Source of the DNA: Pseudomonadota bacterium
GTDB taxonomy: Bacteria; Pseudomonadota; Alphaproteobacteria; Caulobacterales; Caulobacteraceae
Reading direction: 5' to 3'
Length of the DNA stretch: 9,782 nt
Assembly (NCBI GenBank): GCA_023433585.1
Contig: JAEZCL010000163.1
Span: forward strand, 1 to 9,782
The translations under genes and the position numbers were made by a program. Below the pieces are notes generated by a model. It ran no database searches, was not told the origin of the DNA, and saw only the letters and a list, made by a program, of their open reading frames with translations. Of the stretch, positions 1 to 4,801 are shown one piece after another (positions within the stretch are counted from its first letter, which is position 1; the number at the start of each line of letters is the position of its first letter).

Positions 1-380
1 CAGGTCACGACGCGGTGGGTGGTGGCGGGCAGCAGGTGCAACGACTCCCCGGGACTGATCCGGGCGATCACGTGGTCCCGGCCGGGAACGAGGCGTACCG
101 CGTCCAGTGACACGTATTCCACCTCGATCCGGCCGGCCCACAGCGGGTGCCGCCGGTCGAGGTCCGCGTGCAGTTCGGCGAGGACGTCGAGGAGCTTCTC
201 GTCCGGGTCAGCGGCGAGCACCGCGAGCAGATCGAGGTCGCTGCGGTTGCCGTCGAAGTCGCCTGCCACGAGCGACCCGTGCACGTACAGGCCGAGAAGG
301 TCGTCCGTCAGCGTGCGGCGCCACGCCTCGCGGAGGTCGGAGAGAACCGTGTCGGGTGGGACCACCGGGTGATCCTGCAC
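1..380 (-). CDS. Nucleotidyltransferase-domain protein, N-terminal part (cut by window edge)
   Basis: About 126 residues are visible; the C-terminus lies left of base 1. The protein has the nucleotidyltransferase signature seen in ANT/AadA-like aminoglycoside adenylyltransferases and related proteins: a Gly-Ser pair at about residues 35-36 (LYVHGSLVAGDF) followed by SDLDLLAVL, with metal-binding Asp at about 48 and 50. A later strand, RIEVEYVSLDAV, fits the third carboxylate. Members transfer AMP or another nucleotide to a hydroxyl or amino group; the substrate cannot be read here, and antibiotic resistance is only one option. It is probably cytosolic, as no signal peptide is visible. Translation probably begins at GTG 380. 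In-frame GTGs at 401 and 419 are alternatives, none has a convincing Shine-Dalgarno, and an in-frame stop at 432-434 limits extension. The gene follows the small membrane protein on the same strand and may be co-transcribed. The family call is firm; substrate and start are not. Confidence 0.82.
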   Translation of the reverse strand, partial: MQDHPVVPPDTVLSDLREAWRRTLTDDLLGLYVHGSLVAGDFDGNRSDLDLLAVLAADPDEKLLDVLAELHADLDRRHPLWAGRIEVEYVSLDAVRLVPGRDHVIARISPGESLHLLPATTHRVVT

Positions 381-431
381 GGTGGGTCGCCGCGGGGCCA
401 CCGATAAACCGGCCCGCACCGCCGGTCGTGC

Positions 432-641
432 CTACGTGCTCGGCGGGTTGCGGTGCCGCTCGGCGAGGCCCGACGCGATCTGCCGCTGTGCGTCGTGCCG
501 GTGCTGGTCGGCGCCGGCCTGGCGAACCGCGGCCGGATCCTCGTCCGACGGGTGCCTCGTCCGGTCGCGGCGGGCGACGAAGACGACGAGCGCGAGCACC
601 ACCACCACGATCACCGCGAGCGACACCAGCATCGTTCTCAT
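432..641 (-). CDS. Small single-pass membrane protein, 69 aa, function unknown
   Basis: I do not recognise a family. The first 24 residues are a Val/Leu/Ala-rich hydrophobic helix (about residues 5-22) followed directly by Arg-Arg-Asp-Arg. This suits an N-terminal membrane anchor with a cytosolic tail by the positive-inside rule. The remaining 45 residues are polar, rich in Arg, His, Gln and Asp, and probably disordered. It is accepted as a gene because almost every codon ends in G or C across its length, like its neighbours, and because the topology is coherent. The ATG at 641 lacks a good Shine-Dalgarno. A 12-base palindrome (ACGCT-AC-AGCGT, 649-660) lies immediately upstream and overlaps TACGCT and TAGCGT on the minus strand, which could serve as -10 hexamers of a promoter with a very short leader. 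It ends 31 bases before the GTG at 401 of the nucleotidyltransferase gene. Confidence 0.6.
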   Translation of the reverse strand: MRTMLVSLAVIVVVVLALVVFVARRDRTRHPSDEDPAAVRQAGADQHRHDAQRQIASGLAERHRNPPST

Positions 642-756
642 GCCATCGACGCTACAGCGTACGCGCCAGCCCCGCCGTGGTGACGGTCGGAGGGCTGCTC
701 CGTTCGCCGCAGGACGGCAGGCTCACGTGTCGTGATCGATGACGTCGCGCAGGGAA

Positions 757-794
757 GCCGGGCCGTTCCGCCGATGACCGACTCCCGGCCCGGC
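757..794 (-). repeat. 9-bp inverted repeat, alternative hairpin downstream of the SagB gene
   Basis: GCCGGGCCG (757-765) and CGGCCCGGC (786-794) are perfect inverted repeats around a 20-base loop. On the minus-strand transcript this hairpin comes after the one at 790-832 and shares bases 790-794 with it, so the two cannot both form fully. It is probably a second, back-up terminator or 3' stabiliser of the operon. No U-tract follows. Confidence 0.5.
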
Positions 795-832
795 GAATGA
801 ACGCCTGGTCTTCCCGGGGCGTCATTCGCCGG
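790..832 (-). terminator. Probable terminator overlapping the end of the SagB gene
   Basis: CCGGCGAATGA (790-800) pairs perfectly with TCATTCGCCGG (822-832). After one bulged A (801), CGCC (802-805) pairs with GGCG (818-821), giving a 15-bp stem and a 12-base loop. The SagB stop codon (822-824) lies inside the stem, so the last codons are part of the hairpin. No U-tract follows, as is common for actinomycete terminators. It marks the end of the three-gene operon. Apart from this and the 757-794 repeat, the 642-821 gap shows only the palindrome described with the small membrane protein. Confidence 0.65.
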
Positions 833-2132
833 CTCGTTCGGTCCCTTTTGGCCGCCCCAGCACTGCCTCACCGATGACGGCGCCGGTTCGGATGCCCTCT
901 CCCAGTCCCGCGGTCGTCGCGAAGCCGCCACCCATCGGGCAGAAGGACAGCCCTCGATCGGCGCTCACCAGGGCCATGGCCTGGAGCGCGGCACCTACCT
1001 CTTTCAACGCGGTCGCATAGACTATGGAGTCGTAGGAACGGGCGGGGCGGGCGTAGTCGAGCACGAACAGCACCATCGCCTGAATCGACGTGTGCGGGAT
1101 GCCCGTCAATCGATGGGCGAGGCCCAGCCACCGGTCGATCGCCGGCGCGGGTCCTGACGCCGGCGCGAGTTCGTGGCTCACGGCGTCGTATTCATATGCC
1201 CCGCGTTCCAGGTCATGGGCCGAAGCCGCGATGACGACGGCGGACAGCCCCGACAGCGCCCCGCCGGTCGGCATCGAACGCCACGCTCGCTCGCTCGCGA
1301 CGGTACGCTCCAAGCGGCGAATCCGAAGTGACGCATCGAGGACGGCGCTGATCTCCGCGCTCCCGATGGGCGGACCGCCATGGTCGCGCAGCGATGACCT
1401 GGCGGAAATCGCCTCCTGGAGCGTCATGCCCTCCTGTGAGCGGTCGTCGTGGCCGAGAGCGATGCGCTCCGCTGTCATCGGGCGCCTGACCGGGTTGTCG
1501 ATCTCCCAGTGAGTTGTTCCGATCTTGGCACCGTACAGCCCGAAGCTCGTGTCCAGGCGCGTCGCCCCGTGGAAGAGCGAATCGTGAAACTCCCACTCCT
1601 CCGAATGCTGGTTCCGCCCGGTGACCAACAGGCCGGCCCGGCTCAGCAGGTCGAGCAGTTCGCTCTCCGGGGCAGAGTCGACCTCGACATCCGCCCGTGC
1701 GATCAGACGTGCGGCGAACTCGACGGCCCATGTCGAGGTCAGGACGACGCGATCTGCCGAGTTCCCGCCGGCCAGTTCCGGCCCGTCGGGACCGAAGCGC
1801 ATGTGGGCCGACGGAAGGGCGCGAACCGGCCGCACGTACGGCGACGGCGGGGAGTGGCGGACCCGGCGGGCGCCCGGTTCATGTCGCGCGAGTACGTGCT
1901 GTTCATGGACGACTTCTACGCCGAGGACGCCGCGGGCGTCGAGTTTGGCCAGCTCCTCGCCACCTCGCGAGGTGAGCTCCCGGGCGGACGACAGCCCGCC
2001 GACGGCCGCGACGATCTCCCTGCCGACCTCGGGCGGCATGCGGACGGTCATCCGGCGGCCGCTGTGGGTCAACGCGAGGCCGTCGGCGTCCGGTTCGATG
2101 CTCCACCCCGCTGCCGGGGCCCAGCGCCTCAT
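822..2132 (-). CDS. SagB-type FMN-dependent dehydrogenase/oxidase, 436 aa
   Basis: The architecture is that of two-domain actinobacterial SagB/ThcOx-family proteins. Residues 1-175 form an N-terminal domain with a winged-helix-like end (ELLDLLSRAGLLV). The family-typical linker WEFHDSLFH is at 180-188. The nitroreductase-fold flavin domain spans about 235-436. Visible flavin-domain motifs are ARSSLRD (244-250), the Arg-X-X-Pro-Thr-Gly-Gly-Ala-Leu segment (285-293; family form Arg-Pro-X-Pro-Ser-Gly-Gly-Ala-Leu), YATALKEVGAALQAM (372-386) and GLSFCPMGGG (394-403). Family members oxidise azolines to azoles in peptide natural products with FMN; the substrate here is unknown. ATG 2132 is chosen because it overlaps the TGA of the upstream amidohydrolase gene as ATGA, with a GGG about nine bases before it. 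The open frame extends to 2366 but would overlap the amidohydrolase by 238 bases. No YcaO cyclodehydratase or precursor gene is in the window. No adjacent Lys-Tyr pair occurs in the oxidase domain. Confidence 0.88.
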   Translation of the reverse strand: MRRWAPAAGWSIEPDADGLALTHSGRRMTVRMPPEVGREIVAAVGGLSSARELTSRGGEELAKLDARGVLGVEVVHEQHVLARHEPGARRVRHSPPSPYVRPVRALPSAHMRFGPDGPELAGGNSADRVVLTSTWAVEFAARLIARADVEVDSAPESELLDLLSRAGLLVTGRNQHSEEWEFHDSLFHGATRLDTSFGLYGAKIGTTHWEIDNPVRRPMTAERIALGHDDRSQEGMTLQEAISARSSLRDHGGPPIGSAEISAVLDASLRIRRLERTVASERAWRSMPTGGALSGLSAVVIAASAHDLERGAYEYDAVSHELAPASGPAPAIDRWLGLAHRLTGIPHTSIQAMVLFVLDYARPARSYDSIVYATALKEVGAALQAMALVSADRGLSFCPMGGGFATTAGLGEGIRTGAVIGEAVLGRPKGTERAGE

Positions 2133-3379
2133 GAGGTCGACCCGATGGGCGGAAGGACTGTGCCCGGAGCGGAGGACACCGCCATTCCGTGTAGCCGCGA
2201 CAGTGTGTCCAGGCGAACGAGACGCCCGGCCTGGATCACGGCTTCGACCTCTCTGCACGCGGATATGTCGACGAGCGGATTCGCGCGGAGCAGAACGACG
2301 TCTGCCATCGTGCCGTCGCACAGGGAGCCCAGATCCGGACGACGGAGGGCCTCGGCTGCCCTGCACGTCGCTGCCGCGAGCGCTTCGTGCGGGGAGGCGC
2401 CCCAGTCAACCATGGCCTCCAGCTCGGACGGCAGGGAGTCGAAACCCACACCGGCGGCTCCGGCGTCCGTCCCCGCGATGAGGGTGACGCCGGCCGCCAG
2501 AGCTCGCTCGAAGCTGCGTCGTGCCTCCGGGAGTTGCCTGACGGCCATCTCCACCAGACTTTTGCCTCCCTGCCGGATCCAGAGCTGCGGCCGCCTCACT
2601 ATCGATTGGAGCGCTACAGCGGTGGAGCAGAGGGCGGTGCCTTGTTTCGACATCGCACCGGCAGCGGCCTCCGATATCGCGAAGCCGTGCTCCAAGGTGT
2701 CGCAGCCGGCTTCCACGGCCGCGTCGATCGAACGCTCCGAGAAGTTCGCGTGTACGGCTACGGGGATGTCCAGCCAACGGGCCTCGGCGACCGCCTCCCT
2801 CAGTTCCTCCGGCCGGAGTTCCATCCGGCGCGCCGCGCTGCGCATCACCAGCTTGATCACATCCGCGCCGTCGGCGGCGTTTCGACGCACGAGCGCGCCG
2901 ATGGATCCGGCTCCTTCGGACTCGACACCGAGCCAGCTTCCGTGCCCGCCGACTGCGGTGATGACCGGACCGGCGACGAACGGCCTGGCCCCGACGAACA
3001 AGTCCCGGGCCCAGGCGTTGCGGATGGAGTACCCGAGGTCACGCGGAGCACCCAGGTCGCGGACCGTCGTGATCCCACTGCGCAGCGCGGTCGCCAGATT
3101 CGCGACAGCCGTCAGCGTCATGGTGGTGGCCGAGATGTCCGACCAGCTCGACGCGGTCCGGCCATGAGGATCGCTGGTCGCGTGGACGTGCATGTCGATG
3201 AGCCCGGGAACGGCGAACAAACCGGTGCCGTCGAGGTGTGGGAGGTCGGCATCTGCGGTGGTGCGTGTGCTGACTGAACCGGAGATGATCGACAACGAGC
3301 CGAGGGTGGTGGTGCCGGAATCCGGATCGATGACGGTGCAGCCGGCAATGGTGAAATCCGCGGTCGGCGTGGCCGTCAC
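2129..3379 (-). CDS. Metal-dependent amidohydrolase, imidazolonepropionase/prolidase-like, 416 aa
   Basis: This is a full-length amidohydrolase-superfamily enzyme (TIM barrel flanked by a small beta domain), expected in the cytosol. The metal ligands can be assigned in order: His64-X-His66 in GLIDMHVHA, Lys176 in ADVIKLV (position of the carboxylated lysine in the prolidase-like subgroup), His210 in VAVHAN, His231 in TLEHG and Asp305 in AGTDAG. The C-terminal GSLCDGTMADVVLL strand-turn is typical of the family. Relatives hydrolyse imidazolonepropionate or Xaa-Pro and Xaa-Arg dipeptides, so an amide or peptide bond is the likely target; the exact substrate is inference. GTG 3379 is chosen because it overlaps the TGA of the TPR gene as GTGA and has AAGGA about six bases upstream. 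The frame stays open to 3427, but that adds an unlikely basic N-terminus. It overlaps the SagB gene by four bases, so translation of all three genes is probably coupled. Confidence 0.88.
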   Translation of the reverse strand: MTATPTADFTIAGCTVIDPDSGTTTLGSLSIISGSVSTRTTADADLPHLDGTGLFAVPGLIDMHVHATSDPHGRTASSWSDISATTMTLTAVANLATALRSGITTVRDLGAPRDLGYSIRNAWARDLFVGARPFVAGPVITAVGGHGSWLGVESEGAGSIGALVRRNAADGADVIKLVMRSAARRMELRPEELREAVAEARWLDIPVAVHANFSERSIDAAVEAGCDTLEHGFAISEAAAGAMSKQGTALCSTAVALQSIVRRPQLWIRQGGKSLVEMAVRQLPEARRSFERALAAGVTLIAGTDAGAAGVGFDSLPSELEAMVDWGASPHEALAAATCRAAEALRRPDLGSLCDGTMADVVLLRANPLVDISACREVEAVIQAGRLVRLDTLSRLHGMAVSSAPGTVLPPIGSTS

Positions 3380-4356
3380 GACGATCCTTCGGAGACGCGG
3401 GCAGCGCGCACTGCCTCCCCGTGCCATCCCCGCGCGCGCGACAGATTCACGGCCAAGTCCACCAGTTCGTCCGCCTCCCGGCCGCGCCCGGCCATGTGGT
3501 GCCAGCGCGCCAGCTCTGCCAGCGCGAGGATCCGGGCGCCCAGGTAGGCGTGCCGGCCGGTGCCCGTATCAACAGGCGACGTCATGGCGTCGGTCGCCTG
3601 ACGGACGGCAGCGAGCAGCCATGACTCCGGGTCTGGAGCGATGCCCACCAGCGCCTCGAGCGCGTTCGCCTCGTCCTCGGGCACCTCGCGGGAAGCGGCT
3701 AGGGCGATTCCCGGCGCGAGGTAGGCGTAGACCGGCTCACGGTGGGCGCCGGTAAGCCGGACGTGGTCGAAGTATCGTCCTGTCGCTTGAAGGGCGGCGC
3801 GGGCCGAGTCGTGACGTGCGGCAGCGAACGCCTGGTGCGACAGGATGAAACCGAACTGGCGGAACGCCTTCGAGGCGAGTTCGGTGTCGCCGCCGTCGCG
3901 AACCTGACGGAGGAGATCTGTCGCGTGCTCGTACGAGGACCAGGCGCCCGCGACGTCACCGGATGCCAACTGGACGTATCCCATGTTGTGCCACGACTGG
4001 GCGGCAGCCATCAGATCTCCGGTGCCGAGGCGCACCTGGATCGCCTCGCGGAAGTCGTTCACGGGCGGATCGTCGTCGAAGTGGTGAAACCGCCATACGC
4101 CGATGGAGTGGCAACATTCGGCGAGAGCCGACAGGGCCTCCGAATCACGGAGAAGATGTCTCGCTGTCTCCGCCAGCTTGATTGCCTCCGCCCCTCTGCC
4201 CTGCTTCTCCACCGCCCACGCCGTGTTGAGCAGTGCTCGCCCCTCCCCGGCGACATTCGCGGAAGCGGCGCATTCCGAAGCGGTCCGGGAAAACCGTTCC
4301 TCTGCCTCGACGTAGCGAGCGGGATCGTCCAGACCTAGCTGAGCTGGCGTGAACAA
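3376..4356 (-). CDS. TPR-repeat protein, 326 aa, first gene of the operon
   Basis: This is an all-helical protein with TPR-like repeats. The clearest is at about 118-152 (AAAQSWHNMGYVQLASGD followed by a Tyr-X-X-Ala helix). Weaker repeats are at about 38-70, 76-111 and 270-305. It has no signal peptide, membrane segment, visible helix-turn-helix or catalytic motif, so it is probably a cytosolic scaffold or ligand-sensing module. It resembles the TPR part of larger actinomycete regulators, but the DNA-binding part is absent. The start is TTG 4356: an in-frame TGA lies six bases upstream of it, and a perfect GAGGTGA Shine-Dalgarno (4369-4363) sits six bases away. Early codons include rarer ones such as CTA and TTT, and third-position GC is a little lower than in the monooxygenase gene, which hints at accessory origin. 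Its TGA overlaps the amidohydrolase GTG. Confidence 0.8.
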   Translation of the reverse strand: MFTPAQLGLDDPARYVEAEERFSRTASECAASANVAGEGRALLNTAWAVEKQGRGAEAIKLAETARHLLRDSEALSALAECCHSIGVWRFHHFDDDPPVNDFREAIQVRLGTGDLMAAAQSWHNMGYVQLASGDVAGAWSSYEHATDLLRQVRDGGDTELASKAFRQFGFILSHQAFAAARHDSARAALQATGRYFDHVRLTGAHREPVYAYLAPGIALAASREVPEDEANALEALVGIAPDPESWLLAAVRQATDAMTSPVDTGTGRHAYLGARILALAELARWHHMAGRGREADELVDLAVNLSRARGWHGEAVRAARVSEGSS

Positions 4357-4362
4357 GGGCGG

Positions 4363-4369
4363 TCACCTC
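4363..4369 (-). promoter_or_regulatory. Strong Shine-Dalgarno of the TPR gene
   Basis: GAGGTGA on the minus strand matches the 3' end of 16S rRNA at seven positions and stands six bases from TTG 4356. It decides this unusual start. A TCGAC-GTC-GTCGA palindrome (4368-4380) overlaps its 5' side and could affect access. Confidence 0.75.
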
Positions 4370-4402
4370 GACGTCGTCGACTGATTGCTGAGATTGACGC
4401 CG

Positions 4403-4408
4403 ATCGTA
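4403..4408 (-). promoter_or_regulatory. Possible -10 box of the TPR/amidohydrolase/SagB operon
   Basis: TACGAT on the minus strand fits the TANNNT -10 pattern and would give a leader of about 40 bases to TTG 4356. The upstream -35 is weak: TCGTGA at 17 bases, or GTGAAC at 15. It overlaps the CTTGTTCACG repeat arm at 4421-4430. The assignment rests on position and pattern only. Confidence 0.35.
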
Positions 4409-4463
4409 GCGTTCGGGTGGCTTGTTCACGAGGGTGTGCGACCTGTCGGCAGTTGATGCGCGC

Positions 4464-4480
4464 CGTGCCTGTGAGGCACG
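4464..4480. promoter_or_regulatory. 7-bp palindrome in the divergent intergenic region
   Basis: CGTGCCT (4464-4470) and AGGCACG (4474-4480) are perfect inverted repeats around GTG. The site lies between the two divergent promoters, about 67 bases before the ileS -10 and 56 before the operon -10. It may be an operator; a terminator is less likely because no transcript is expected to end here. Confidence 0.35.
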
Positions 4481-4546
4481 TTCACCACCCACTTTCGCGT
4501 CCGTCATCCTCCTTGCCGCCGCCATCGGCCGAACGGCGCGATGGGC

Positions 4547-4552
4547 TACACT
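4547..4552 (+). promoter_or_regulatory. Probable -10 box of ileS
   Basis: TACACT matches the TANNNT consensus and would start transcription near 4558-4560, just before the conserved 5' part of the T-box leader. That placement is the main support. No good -35 hexamer is seen at 16-18 bases upstream. Confidence 0.5.
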
Positions 4553-4559
4553 GGCCCGG

Positions 4560-4801
4560 AAAGGCGTCGATAGGGACGAGTACCACTGCACGCAGCCAGC
4601 AGAGACCCGGGGATGGTGGAAGCCCGGGGGTGTGCGCAGCGGGAAGATCACCCTGGAGCCGTCGGAAGAAAGGCGTCACGCCGAGTAGACCCGACCACAA
4701 CTTAACGAGAGGGCCGCGCGCTGTGGCCAAGGAGGGTGGTACCGCGGGGCCCGGGCCTCGTCCCTCCACCGAAGTTCGGTAACCGCTTCGTTGGAGGATC
4801 C
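4560..4801 (+). ncRNA. T-box riboswitch, isoleucine-specific, leader of ileS
   Basis: All main elements of a T-box leader are present. The 5' arm of Stem I has GATAGGGACGAGTA (4569-4582) with the AGTA S-turn. The distal Stem I part has an AGAGA bulge near 4601-4605, a CCCGGG/CCCGGG helix (4607-4612 with 4623-4628) and a GGTGGAAG-type apical loop. The specifier side reads GGGAAG then ATC (4647-4649), an isoleucine codon. A GGCG-TCA-CGCC hairpin (4672-4682) follows. The T-box sequence GGAGGGTGGTACCGCGG occupies 4731-4747, and its TGGT (4737-4740) would pair with the ACCA end of tRNA-Ile. Uncharged tRNA-Ile should bind and raise ileS expression. Because the downstream switch hides the Shine-Dalgarno rather than forming a terminator with a U-tract, control is probably translational. 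It spans most of the intergenic region; no gene is seen there. Confidence 0.93.
4763..4797 (+). promoter_or_regulatory. Sequestrator hairpin hiding the ileS Shine-Dalgarno
   Basis: CCTCCA-C-CGAAG (4763-4774) pairs with CTTCG-T-TGGAGG (4786-4797), with one C-T mismatch, and CGG/CCG (4777-4779 with 4783-4785) extends the stem. The GGAGG Shine-Dalgarno (4793-4797) is fully enclosed. CCCTCC (4762-4767) can instead pair with GGAGGG of the T-box (4731-4736), which frees the ribosome site. The two folds exclude each other. Confidence 0.8.

Larger units (their letters stand above)
4348..4430. repeat. 10-bp inverted repeat flanking the TPR-operon promoter region
   Basis: CGTGAACAAG (4348-4357) is exactly repeated in reverse as CTTGTTCACG (4421-4430), 63 bases apart. 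One arm covers the TTG start codon of the TPR gene. The other lies just upstream of its proposed -10 box, about where a -35 would be. A further GTTCAC core occurs at 4480-4485. The spacing could allow a looped repressor, but binding is unproven. Confidence 0.45.

Noticed and set aside
2133..2366. N-terminal extension of the SagB protein to 2366
   Set aside because: It would overlap the amidohydrolase gene by 238 bases and adds an Arg/Ser-rich low-complexity segment. ATG 2132 gives the ATGA overlap.
1449..3167. 572-codon plus-strand open frame opposite the SagB and amidohydrolase genes
   Set aside because: It is a shadow in high-GC DNA. The minus-strand frames carry clear family motifs and coupled starts, and this frame shows no coherent domain.
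4569..4574. ATA in a possible CGTC-GATAGG-GACG loop as an AUA specifier, which would imply sensing of the minor tRNA-Ile
   Set aside because: This stretch matches the conserved 5' arm before the AGTA S-turn. The GAAG-ATC at 4643-4649 sits where the specifier belongs and is an isoleucine codon.
4422..4688. 88-codon plus-strand open frame in the intergenic region
   Set aside because: It lies over the ileS promoter and Stem I of the T-box, has no Shine-Dalgarno, and its reading makes no recognisable protein.
4736..4801. GTG 4736 as the start of ileS
   Set aside because: The GTG is part of the conserved T-box GGGTGGTACC. ATG 4802 follows GGAGG and gives the normal N-terminus.
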